The notes under the pieces are model-generated. The model was not told where the DNA came from, searched no databases, and saw only the letters and a list, made by a program, of their open reading frames with translations. This document shows positions 8,766-16,712 of a stretch of DNA of 64,000 nt, piece by piece. Positions within the stretch are counted from its first letter, which is position 1. The number at the start of each line of letters is the position of its first letter. Source of the DNA: Streptomyces eurythermus (GTDB lineage Bacteria > Actinomycetota > Actinomycetes > Streptomycetales > Streptomycetaceae); assembly GCF_014649115.1 (NCBI RefSeq), contig NZ_BMSK01000015.1:202822-266821 (forward strand), given 5' to 3'. Position numbers and translations under genes: made by a program.

Positions 8766-8954
8766 GCTCCAACCTCTCAGCTACGAAAACGGGGGTGGCG
8801 GACCAGGTGGGAAACGGCCGTTGGCCGGGACGGTACCAGGCCGGTGACGTGCGGGGACACGGGCATTTCCCGCACGCCGGGAGGGAAGCGGGACAACCGG
8901 TTCGCGCCCCGCACCCGGGTCCCCGAACCTGTCACCCCGCCCCCTCGGCACCCC

Positions 8955-10139
8955 TTAGGCCAACTCCTCCCCCAGCACCCGCGCCGCCCGCTCCACCTCG
9001 CGGAATCCCACATACAGCGGGGTGAAGCCGAAGCGGAGGATGTCCGGGTGCCGGAAGTCGCCCACGACACCACGGGCGATCAGGCGCTTCATCACCTCGC
9101 CCGCGTCCGGGCAGCGCAGGGCGATCTGGCTGCCCCGCTCCGCGTGCCGCTGCGGAGTCACGCACTCCACCCGGCCGGGCTCGGTGTACGCGGCCACGCA
9201 CCGCAGGAAGAAGTCCGTCAGCGCGAGGGACTTGGCACGGACGGCGGTGACGGACACCCCGTCCCACACGTCGAGCGCGGCCTCCAGCGCCAGCAGGGAG
9301 AGGATGTCCGGCGTGCCGACCCGCCCCCGCACGGCGCCCGGCGCCGGGGCGTAGTCGGGGCTCATCCCGAACGGCTCGGCGTGGGAGTTCCAGCCGGGCA
9401 GCGGGGAGTCGAAGCGGTCCTGCAACTCCTCGCGGACGTACAGGTACGCCGGTGAACCCGGGCCCCCGTTCAGGTACTTGTAGGTGCAGCCGACCGCGAG
9501 GTCCACGCCGTGCTCGTCCAGGCCCACCGGCAGCGCGCCCGCGCTGTGGCACAGGTCCCACACCGCGAGGGCGCCGCAGGCGTGGACCGCGGCCGTGAGC
9601 GCCGGCAGGTCGTGCAGCCGGCCGGTGCGGTAGTCGACGTGGTTGAGCAGTACCGCGGCCGTACGGCGGGACAGCGCGCCGGGCACCTCGGCCGGGGTGA
9701 CCGGGCGCAGGGTGCGGCCGGTAAGCCGGGCCGCCGAGGCGGCGATGTAGCCGTCCGTGGGGAACGTCGTGGCGTCCACGAGGAGTTCGTCACGGTCGTC
9801 GCCCGCCATGCGGACCGCCGCGACCAGCGCCTTGAAGACGTTGACGCTGGTCGAGTCGCCCACGACGATCTGGCCGGGCGCCGCGCCCACCAGCGGGGCG
9901 ATCCGGTCGCCGACCCGCTCGGGCGCCGTCCACCAGCCGCTCTCCTCCCAGGAGCGGATGCGCAGTTCGCCCCACTCGCGGCGGACCACGTCGGCCAGCC
10001 GGCCGGGGACGTGCGCGGGCAGGGCGCCCAGGGAGTTGCCGTCCAGGTAGACGACGTCGTCGAGGACGAACCGGTCCCGCAGGGAAGCGAGTTCGTCCTC
10101 CGCGTCCAGCTTCTCCGCGTGCAGGGCCAACTCAGACAT
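8955..10139 (-). CDS. kynU: Kynureninase
   Basis: A PLP enzyme of 394 residues that cleaves kynurenine to anthranilate plus alanine. The fold-type I landmarks are YLDGNSLG near the N-terminus, GDSTSVNVFKAL for the phosphate site, VWDLCHSAGALP with the Asp that pairs with the pyridine nitrogen, and the Schiff-base Lys at about 221 in GCTYKYLNGGPGSPA. Length and motif order match bacterial KynU. Its ATG lies in ATGTCTGA, so it overlaps the dioxygenase stop by 8 nt, which implies translational coupling. Together the genes take tryptophan to anthranilate; in Streptomyces such pathways can also feed antibiotic precursors, but no biosynthetic cluster is seen here. Confidence 0.96.
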   Translation of the reverse strand: MSELALHAEKLDAEDELASLRDRFVLDDVVYLDGNSLGALPAHVPGRLADVVRREWGELRIRSWEESGWWTAPERVGDRIAPLVGAAPGQIVVGDSTSVNVFKALVAAVRMAGDDRDELLVDATTFPTDGYIAASAARLTGRTLRPVTPAEVPGALSRRTAAVLLNHVDYRTGRLHDLPALTAAVHACGALAVWDLCHSAGALPVGLDEHGVDLAVGCTYKYLNGGPGSPAYLYVREELQDRFDSPLPGWNSHAEPFGMSPDYAPAPGAVRGRVGTPDILSLLALEAALDVWDGVSVTAVRAKSLALTDFFLRCVAAYTEPGRVECVTPQRHAERGSQIALRCPDAGEVMKRLIARGVVGDFRHPDILRFGFTPLYVGFREVERAARVLGEELA

Positions 10140-10980
10140 GGGACCTCGCCGTCCACAGCTCGGGGAACACGTTCTTGCGGGCGCGCTTCTCCAGCCAGGC
10201 CACTCCGGCGGAGCCGCCCGTGCCGGGCTTGGCGCCCATCGCGCGCCGGGTGGCCACCAGGTGGTCGTTGCGCCAGCGCCACACCAGCTCGGCCACGTCG
10301 GTCAACGCCTCGCCGAGCCGGGCGAGTTCGTCGCTCCCGTCGCCCCCGTAGATCGCGGCCCAGGCGGCCTCCACGGCCTGGGACGGCTCGTACCGGGCGG
10401 AGACGTCCCGGTGCAGCACGGAGTCCGGGATCGGGTGGCCGCGGCGCGCGAGGAGCCGTAGCGCCTCGTCGTACAGGCTGGGCTCGTGCAGGGCCTTCTC
10501 CAGTTCCGCGTGGACGCGCGGGACGCCCTGGTGCGGTACGAGCATGGAGGCGGACTTCTCCCCGAGCAGGAACTCCAGGCGCCGGTACATCGCCGACTGG
10601 AAGCCGGAGCCCTCGCCGAGCGCGCCGCGGTAGGCGTTGAACTGCGCCGGGGTCAGCTGGCCGAGCGGCTTCCAGGAGGCGTTCAGGGCCTCCAGCTCCC
10701 GCACGGAACGTTTCAGCGCGGCGAGCGCGGTCGGTACGTCGTCCGAACGGAGCGCATGGGCGGCCGTCTCCCACTCGTGCACGATCACGGTGAACCACAG
10801 CTCCATGACCTGGGTGGTCACCAGGAAGACCATTTCGCCGGGGTCGTCGGAGAGGGTGTGCTGGAGGTGGGTGAGGACGTCGGCCTTGACGTAGTCCTCG
10901 TACGGCGTCGTCCCCGCGAAATCCAGATTCGGGGTCTCGGGCTCAGCGGCCTGGTGAGGGTGGTGAGCCTGTTGGGACAT
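10132..10980 (-). CDS. kynA: Tryptophan 2,3-dioxygenase
   Basis: A heme dioxygenase that opens the indole ring of L-tryptophan to N-formylkynurenine. The 282-residue product matches the family from NLDFAGTTPYEDYVKADVL, through QVMELWFTVIVHEWE and GFQSAMYRRLEFLLGEK, to HLVATRRAMGAKPGTGGSAG near the end, which lies over the heme and substrate. The ATG at 10980 is chosen because AGGAGA lies 7 nt upstream. Longer in-frame starts exist but would have a low-complexity Pro/Gly-rich head. It is the first gene of the kyn set, and its stop overlaps the kynU start. Confidence 0.96.
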   Translation of the reverse strand: MSQQAHHPHQAAEPETPNLDFAGTTPYEDYVKADVLTHLQHTLSDDPGEMVFLVTTQVMELWFTVIVHEWETAAHALRSDDVPTALAALKRSVRELEALNASWKPLGQLTPAQFNAYRGALGEGSGFQSAMYRRLEFLLGEKSASMLVPHQGVPRVHAELEKALHEPSLYDEALRLLARRGHPIPDSVLHRDVSARYEPSQAVEAAWAAIYGGDGSDELARLGEALTDVAELVWRWRNDHLVATRRAMGAKPGTGGSAGVAWLEKRARKNVFPELWTARSHV

Positions 10981-11134
10981 CGCTGTCTCCTGTGTTACTC
11001 CGGGTAGCGGTCCGCCCCTGCCGATGCCGGCACGGGGGCCCCGGTCCCCACCCCGCCATCCTCCGCAATGCCCCGGGGGACGGCAAGGCCCGCCTGCCGC
11101 CAGACGGGCCACACCGGTGACATGCGCCCCGCGG

Positions 11135-11548
11135 TCAGCCCAGGGTCTGGGCCGCCGTCGGCGAGGAGTCCTTCAGGAACTGGGAGCAGCGCTCGTACTC
11201 CTCCTGCTCGCCGATCGCCTGGGCGGCGCGGGCGAGGGCGTGCAGCGCGCGCAGGAAGCCGCGGTTCGGCTCGTGCTCCCACGGGACCGGACCGTGGCCC
11301 TTCCAGCCGTTGCGGCGCAGGGCGTCCAGGCCGCGGTGGTAGCCGGTACGGGCGTAGGCGTACGACTCCACGACCGAGCCCCGCTCGAACGCGTCGTCGG
11401 CCAGCTGGGCCCAGGCGAGGGACGAGGTGGGGTGCTGGGCGGCGACCTCCGCCGGCGCGGTACCGGCGGCGAGGGCCTCGCGGGGCTCCGGGTCGTCGGG
11501 GAGGTGGGTCGGGGGCGGGCCGCCGAGAAGGTTCTGGTGAATCGTCAT
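11135..11548 (-). CDS. DUF3151 family protein
   Basis: A 137-residue soluble protein recognisable as the actinobacterial DUF3151 family from LLGGPPPTHLP, AAQHPTSSLAWAQLADDAF and AYARTGYHRGLDALRRNGWKG. The latter part is helical, reading RALHALARAAQAIGEQEEYERC. The function is unknown. The ATG at 11548 begins the conserved MTIHQNLLGG; a much longer open frame continuing upstream is only the opposite-frame shadow of the MFS gene. A DUF3151 gene also lies between purA and fba in mycobacteria, which supports conserved order. Confidence 0.9.
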   Translation of the reverse strand: MTIHQNLLGGPPPTHLPDDPEPREALAAGTAPAEVAAQHPTSSLAWAQLADDAFERGSVVESYAYARTGYHRGLDALRRNGWKGHGPVPWEHEPNRGFLRALHALARAAQAIGEQEEYERCSQFLKDSSPTAAQTLG

Positions 11549-11628
11549 GGGTTCAGTGTGTCTCACGGGGGCGTACGGGGAGTGGGCGGCAGGGGGTACG
11601 GGAAGCGGCCGTCCCCACACCTCCCGGC

Positions 11629-13086
11629 CTACCTCTCCCGCCGTCCCCCCTCCAGCGGCGGAGCCGTCACATTGCCGTGGGTCCGGCATTCCGGGTGGGG
11701 GCAGTCCGGGGCCGGGCGGCGGACCAGGGTGAAGGCGAGGACCGCGCCCAGCACCAGCGTCCCCGCGCACAGGAGCATCGCCCGGTCGAAGGCCGCGTCG
11801 AACGCCGCGGGCACCCGGTACGCCTCCGGCCCCATCCCCGCCACCAGCGGCAGCGCCGCCACCGCCACCAGTCCGGCCGCGCGTGCCGCCGCGTTGTTGA
11901 TGCCGCTGGCCAGGCCCGCCCGGGCGGTGTCGACGGAGGCGAGCACCGTGGCGGTCAGGGGCGCGACCAGGGTGACCATTCCGGCGCCCAGCACCAGCAG
12001 CGCGGGCAGCACGTCGGTCGCGTAGTCGGCCCCCTTGCCCACCCGTGGCATCAGCAGCATCGCCGCCGCGCACAGCAGCGGGCCCACGGTGAGCGGCAGG
12101 CGCGGGCCCGTACGGTCGGCCAGGGCGCCGGAGCGGGAGGAGAACAGCAGCATCAGGGCCGTGGTGGGCAGCAGGGCCGTACCGGCGGCGAGCGGCGAGT
12201 AGCCGGCCACCACCTGGAGCTGGAGCGCGACGAGGAAGAAGAAGCCGCCGAAGGCCGCGTACACGCACAGGGTGACCAGGTTGACCGCCGTGAACTGGCG
12301 GGAGGCGAAGATGTCCGGCGGGAGCATCGGGTCGGGGCGGCGGCGCTCCACGTACCCGAAGGCGACCGCCACCGCGAGGCCCGCCACCGCGGCCGGGAGC
12401 ACCGCCGGGGAACCCGACGGGGCCTCGATCAGCGCGTACGTCAGCAGGGCGAGGGCCAGCGCGCCCAGGGTGGCGCCGAGGACGTCGAAGCGGCCGCGGG
12501 CGCGGGCGCCGGCGGACTCCGGGACGTGCCGCAGCGCGACCGGCACGCACAGCGCCGCCAGCGGCACGTTGAGCAGGAACACCCAGCGCCAGCCGGGCCC
12601 GGCCACCAGCCAGCCGCCGAGGAACGGGCCGACGGCCGCGCCGATCCCGCCGAACCCGGACCACAGGCCCACCGCCCGGCCCCGGTCGTCGGGGTGGAAG
12701 GAGGCCTGGATGAGCGCGAGCGAGCCGGGCGTGAGCAGGGCCCCGCCGACGCCTTGCAGGGCCCGCGCGGCGATCAGCACCCCGGGTGTCGGGGCCAGGC
12801 CGCACAGCAGGGAGGCGAGGGCGAACCACACCACGCCGAGGACGAAGACGCGGCGGCGGCCGTAGCGGTCCCCGAGCGAGCCGCCGAGCAGGATCAGGCC
12901 GGCCAGCGTGACCAGGTAGGCGTTGACGGTCCACTGGAGGGCGGCGAGGCCCGTGTCCAGGTCGCGGCCGATGCGCGGCAGGGCGACGTTGACGACGGTG
13001 GAGTCGAGCATCGCCATGGCGGAGCCGAGGACGGTGGTGAACAGCAGCCACCTGCCCTGGGGCGAGGCCAGCCGGACGTCGGGCAT
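11629..13086 (-). CDS. MFS drug-efflux transporter, DHA2 (EmrB/QacA) type
   Basis: A 485-residue membrane protein with about 14 hydrophobic segments. Motif A is GSLGDRYGRRRVFVLG between helices 2 and 3, and the DHA2 signature in helix 1 is MLDSTVVNVALP. Proton-driven export of hydrophobic drugs or metabolites is expected; the substrate is unknown. The ATG at 13086 is preferred over a TTG at 13116. A TATACC hexamer sits 6-12 nt upstream, so a leaderless transcript is possible. The 13103-13133 hairpin upstream separates it from fba. No adjacent regulator gene is seen. Confidence 0.93.
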   Translation of the reverse strand: MPDVRLASPQGRWLLFTTVLGSAMAMLDSTVVNVALPRIGRDLDTGLAALQWTVNAYLVTLAGLILLGGSLGDRYGRRRVFVLGVVWFALASLLCGLAPTPGVLIAARALQGVGGALLTPGSLALIQASFHPDDRGRAVGLWSGFGGIGAAVGPFLGGWLVAGPGWRWVFLLNVPLAALCVPVALRHVPESAGARARGRFDVLGATLGALALALLTYALIEAPSGSPAVLPAAVAGLAVAVAFGYVERRRPDPMLPPDIFASRQFTAVNLVTLCVYAAFGGFFFLVALQLQVVAGYSPLAAGTALLPTTALMLLFSSRSGALADRTGPRLPLTVGPLLCAAAMLLMPRVGKGADYATDVLPALLVLGAGMVTLVAPLTATVLASVDTARAGLASGINNAAARAAGLVAVAALPLVAGMGPEAYRVPAAFDAAFDRAMLLCAGTLVLGAVLAFTLVRRPAPDCPHPECRTHGNVTAPPLEGGRRER

Positions 13087-13102
13087 GCCCCAGGTATACA
13101 GC

Positions 13103-13133
13103 GGGCCCGGCGGCAAGGACAGCCGCCGGGCCC
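13103..13133 (-). terminator. Terminator hairpin downstream of fba
   Basis: A perfect 12-bp GC stem (13103-13114 with 13122-13133) and a 7-nt loop lie 16 nt after the fba stop on the minus strand. It has no U-tract, as is usual in Streptomyces. Confidence 0.75.
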
Positions 13134-13148
13134 ACCGCGGGGTACCGC

Positions 13149-14171
13149 TTACTTGATCTTGTTGCCCGCCGAGCGCAGGTGCTGCGTGGCCTGCACGACG
13201 CGCGCGGCCATGCTCGCCTCGGCCAGCTTGCCCCAGGTACGCGGGTCGTAGGCCTTCTTGTTGCCGACCTCGCCGTCGACCTTCAGGACGCCGTCGTAGT
13301 TCTGGAACATGTGGGCGGCGACCGGGCGGGTGAAGGCGTACTGGGTGTCCGTGTCGATGTTCATCTTCACGACGCCGTTCTCCAGCGCGGTCAGGATCTC
13401 CTGCTCGGTGGAGCCGGAGCCGCCGTGGAAGACGAAGTCGAACGGGGACTCCTTGCCGAACCGGGCGGCGACGCCCTCGTTCAGCTCCTTCAGCAGCTCG
13501 GGACGCAGCACGACGTTGCCCGGCTTGTACACGCCGTGCACATTGCCGAAGGACGCGGCCAGCAGGTAGCGGCCCTTCTCGCCCAGGCCGAGGGCCTCGG
13601 CGGTGCGGATGGCGTCGTCGACGGTGGTGTACAGCTCGTCGTTGATCTCGTGGGTGACGCCGTCCTCCTCACCGCCGGTGGGGGTGATCTCCACCTCGAG
13701 GATGATCTTGGCGGCGCGAGCCTGCTCCAGCAGCTCCTGCGCGATCTCCAGGTTGTCGGCGAGGGTCTCGGCGGAGCCGTCCCACATGTGCGACTGGAAC
13801 AGCGGGGTGAGACCGGCGTCGACGCGCTTCTTGGACAGCGCGATCAGCGGACGCACGTACCCGTCGAGCTTGTCCTTCGGGCAGTGGTCCGTGTGCAGGG
13901 CGATGTTGACCGGGTACTTCTCGGCGATGACGTGCGCGAACTCGGCGAGCGCGACCGCGCCGGTCACCATGTCCTTGCTGTACTGGCCGCCGAGGAACTC
14001 CGCGCCGCCGGTCGAGATCTGGACGATGCCGTCGCTCTCGGCCTCCGCGAAGCCGCGCAGCGCCGCGTTCAGGGTCTGCGTGGAGGTCACGTTGATGGCC
14101 GGGTAGGCGAACTTGCCTGCCTTCGCCCGGTCGAGCATCTCGTTGTAGACCTCGGGGGTTGCGATGGGCAT
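13149..14171 (-). CDS. fbaA: Fructose-bisphosphate aldolase, class II
   Basis: A zinc-dependent aldolase that splits fructose-1,6-bisphosphate in glycolysis and makes it in gluconeogenesis. The 340-residue product has the zinc/catalytic segment LHTDHCPKD (His93, Asp95, His96 approximately), the later zinc-ligand and phosphate regions GNVHGVYKPGNV and FVFHGGSGS, and VKMNIDTDTQYAFT near the C-terminus. It is full length, with an ATG start and the expected MPIATPEVYNEML N-terminus. A single-gene transcript is likely, given the hairpin downstream and a 141-bp gap to pyrE upstream. Confidence 0.98.
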   Translation of the reverse strand: MPIATPEVYNEMLDRAKAGKFAYPAINVTSTQTLNAALRGFAEAESDGIVQISTGGAEFLGGQYSKDMVTGAVALAEFAHVIAEKYPVNIALHTDHCPKDKLDGYVRPLIALSKKRVDAGLTPLFQSHMWDGSAETLADNLEIAQELLEQARAAKIILEVEITPTGGEEDGVTHEINDELYTTVDDAIRTAEALGLGEKGRYLLAASFGNVHGVYKPGNVVLRPELLKELNEGVAARFGKESPFDFVFHGGSGSTEQEILTALENGVVKMNIDTDTQYAFTRPVAAHMFQNYDGVLKVDGEVGNKKAYDPRTWGKLAEASMAARVVQATQHLRSAGNKIK

Positions 14172-14312
14172 CTGTCCGCTCCTTGTGTTGCGGGTAGGGG
14201 TTCTGCGTTACGGCCCTGACCTAGACCTGGGGGGCGACATCATCGTCGGCCCCATCTTCCCAGACATGACCCCATGGTCCAGGCGCCGGTCAAGACCGGA
14301 ACGTCCGGATCG

Positions 14313-14864
14313 TCAGTCCAGCCCCAGTTCGTCCTTCGAGAAGGCGAAGCGGTAGGGAACACCAGCGCCCGCTTCGATCTTCTCTGCGGCTCCCGTCGCC
14401 CGGTCCACGATCGTGGCGACGGCGACGACCTCCGCGCCGGCCTCCCGCACGGCCTCGACGGCGGTCAGCGGGGAACCGCCGGTGGTGGAGGTGTCCTCGA
14501 CCACCAGGACCCGGCGGCCCGCGATGTCCGGGCCCTCGACGCGCCGCTGGAGCCCGTGCGCCTTGGCCGCCTTGCGGACCACGAACGCGTCCAGGCGACG
14601 GCCGCGCGCGGCGGCGGCGTGCAGCATGGCGGCGGCCACCGGGTCGGCGCCCATGGTGAGCCCGCCGACCGCGTCGAACTCCAGGTCCGCGGTCAGGTCC
14701 AGCAGCACCTGGCCGACCAGCGGGGCGGCCTCGCCGTCGAGGGTGATGCGGCGCAGGTCGACGTAGTAGTCGGCCTCCAGACCGGAGGAGAGGGTCACCT
14801 TGCCGTGTACCACGGCCTTGTCCTTGATCTGCTGCAGCAGCGCGCCGCGCACGTCGTCCGTCAT
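14313..14864 (-). CDS. pyrE: Orotate phosphoribosyltransferase
   Basis: Transfers phosphoribosyl from PRPP to orotate, giving OMP in pyrimidine synthesis. The 183-residue product has the PRPP loop RRVLVVEDTSTTGGS (about residues 118-132), the substrate segment GKVTLSSGLEADYYVDLRR and the flexible-loop basic patch VVRKAAKAHG. The aldose epimerase gene ends 10 nt upstream on the same strand, so both are probably co-transcribed. Other pyr genes are not in the window. Confidence 0.97.
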   Translation of the reverse strand: MTDDVRGALLQQIKDKAVVHGKVTLSSGLEADYYVDLRRITLDGEAAPLVGQVLLDLTADLEFDAVGGLTMGADPVAAAMLHAAAARGRRLDAFVVRKAAKAHGLQRRVEGPDIAGRRVLVVEDTSTTGGSPLTAVEAVREAGAEVVAVATIVDRATGAAEKIEAGAGVPYRFAFSKDELGLD

Positions 14865-14874
14865 GCCGACCAGC

Positions 14875-15663
14875 TTAGAGCCGGCGCCAGCTCCAGGTCG
14901 TACTCGCCTCCAGCGGCTCCAGCGGGGTGACCAGGCGCGGAAGGGTGTTCAGACCGTTGGGCGGGCCGGTCTGCGGTTCCACGCAGACGGCCTCGGACTG
15001 CTCGTCGTAGACCACCACCCACTCCTCGCGGGAGGCCACCTTCAGCTCCAGCCGGTCCGGCCAGGTGAGGGTGACGTCGACGCCGCCGGGCATGCCGAAG
15101 CAGTCGTCCCAGGGGCCGGGGCGGGGGTCGGTCCGGTTGCCGGTGGGCAGGTGGTCGGCGCCGCGCTCCTCCTGCCAGGCGGGCGTGAAGTCCAGCCGTA
15201 CGTCCGCGCCGTCGATGTTCCGGTTGAACCACGGGTGCCAGCCGAGCTGCGCCGGGAAGGAGTCGTCGTACGCCTCCACGGACATGGTCAGGGTCAGGCC
15301 GTCCTCGGTGAGCGCGACGACCTGGGTGACGCGCCCGGGGTGCGGCCAGGGGTCGGTCAGCTCGTACGTGATCACCGCCTCGTCCGCCGAAACGCGCGCG
15401 GTGCGCCAGGCGCCGTCGCGCGCGGTGCCGTGGATGGCGTGCGGCGGGGAGTTGAGCGGCATCCGGCGGACGGTGCCGCCGTCCAGGAAGCGGCCGTCGC
15501 GGATCCGGCCGCACCAGGGAACCATCGGGAAGCAGCCGTAGCGCGGGCCCTGCCGCAGCAGCTCCAGGGAGCCGACCTTGAGCCCGCTGATCCGGCCGCC
15601 GTTCGCGGGGCTGACGCGCACTTCCGCTTCGCCTGCGGTCAGCGTGATGTCTTCGTTGCTCAC
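14875..15663 (-). CDS. Aldose 1-epimerase family protein (galactose mutarotase-like)
   Basis: A 262-residue beta-sandwich protein of the galactose-mutarotase superfamily. The landmarks are VSPANGGRISGLKVG at the start, PPHAIHGTARDGAW with the conserved His, LGWHPWFNRN with the second catalytic His region, and ASREEWVVVYDEQSEAVCVEPQTGPPN, which contains the C-terminal acidic base segment. It probably interconverts sugar anomers, but relatives also act on hexose-6-phosphates. The start at 15663 gives SNEDITLTAGEAEV. It lies 10 nt upstream of pyrE with no other sugar genes nearby. Confidence 0.88.
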   Translation of the reverse strand: MSNEDITLTAGEAEVRVSPANGGRISGLKVGSLELLRQGPRYGCFPMVPWCGRIRDGRFLDGGTVRRMPLNSPPHAIHGTARDGAWRTARVSADEAVITYELTDPWPHPGRVTQVVALTEDGLTLTMSVEAYDDSFPAQLGWHPWFNRNIDGADVRLDFTPAWQEERGADHLPTGNRTDPRPGPWDDCFGMPGGVDVTLTWPDRLELKVASREEWVVVYDEQSEAVCVEPQTGPPNGLNTLPRLVTPLEPLEASTTWSWRRL

Positions 15664-15706
15664 GGCACGACACTACTGGGGTGCGCGGTGGGTGTGCGGG
15701 CGCCGG

Positions 15707-16579
15707 TCAGCGTCGTCTGCGCAGGGCGCGGGTGACCACGATCGCCGAGGCCAGGGCGAGGGCCGCGGCGGGCGCCGCCCAGCGCAGGGCCGGGTTGCCG
15801 ACGACGGTCTGGGGGGCGGGCACGGGGGCGTACCGGCCGCGCGGCGGGGCGTGGTCGACCTCCTCGGCGCTGCGCCCGATCATCGTCCGCCGCGCGTGCG
15901 CGGCCTCGGCGGGCGGCTCCCCGGTGGCGGCGAAGTCCTCGGCGAGCTCGTCGGGGTGGACGGGACCGGTGTCTTCGGTGCCATCGGTGCCCTCGGCCTC
16001 CGCGGTGCCGTCGTCCGCGTCCCCGTCCGGGTCGTCCGCGTCGCGGTCCAGGGAGGGCGGCGGGACCTCGGTGTCGAAGACGGAGGGGCGGGGTTCACCC
16101 GCCGCCGCGGACTCGTCCGGCACCGGCTCGTCGCCCGCCGACGGCTCCTCCCCCGCCGGCTCCTCCTCCGCCAACGACTCCAGGAACCGGCTCAGCAGCC
16201 TGGTCGTCGCCGAAGTCACCGTCTCCGCCGGGAGTTCCGTGATCCGGCCGGTCGCGGTCGCCGTGCCCTCGGCCGTGACCGTGCAGCCGTCCTCGGCGGG
16301 CGTGAGGCGCAGGGTCAGGGACAGCTTGACCGAGCCGGTGCCGCGGGCCTCTGTGGCGTCGGCCTCGACACCGTACGTGCCGTCGGCGCGCGGGGTCACC
16401 CGGGCCGTGCCCCGGTAGGTCACGGAGTGCCCGCCGACCCGGAGTTTCAGCCGGCCGGTGAGCGGTTCGGCACCGGCGTCCTGCTGCAGCCCGGGGACGG
16501 CGCGGGCGACGCGAGCGGGGTCGGTCAGGGCGGCGCCGAGCCGGTCGGTGGAAGCCTGGACGAAGACCTGGTGCTCCAT
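15707..16579 (-). CDS. CoxG-like SRPBCC protein with C-terminal membrane anchor
   Basis: A 290-residue protein. Residues ~1-150 form a START/SRPBCC domain of the CoxG type: EHQVFVQASTDRLGAALTDP, then ARAVPGL, then a run of beta strands ending in AEGTATATGRI. An acidic, Pro-rich linker follows, and a C-terminal hydrophobic helix (about residues 260-280) ends in RALRRRR, which suggests a tail-anchored topology with a positive cytoplasmic end. CoxG helps mature carbon-monoxide dehydrogenase, but none is encoded here, so the role is open. The ATG at 16579 begins the domain; an upstream in-frame start would add 12 residues. Confidence 0.72.
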   Translation of the reverse strand: MEHQVFVQASTDRLGAALTDPARVARAVPGLQQDAGAEPLTGRLKLRVGGHSVTYRGTARVTPRADGTYGVEADATEARGTGSVKLSLTLRLTPAEDGCTVTAEGTATATGRITELPAETVTSATTRLLSRFLESLAEEEPAGEEPSAGDEPVPDESAAAGEPRPSVFDTEVPPPSLDRDADDPDGDADDGTAEAEGTDGTEDTGPVHPDELAEDFAATGEPPAEAAHARRTMIGRSAEEVDHAPPRGRYAPVPAPQTVVGNPALRWAAPAAALALASAIVVTRALRRRR

Positions 16580-16712
16580 GGTCCGGGAGCCTACCCACTC
16601 GTGGCCGGAACTCACCCGGGCATGCTGACCGCTCCGCGCCCGGCCCCCCGTTGGCCCACGCGCCCACCGCCCGCCCGGCGGGAGGCCGGCCGCCGGCCTC
16701 CCGGGACGGCGC

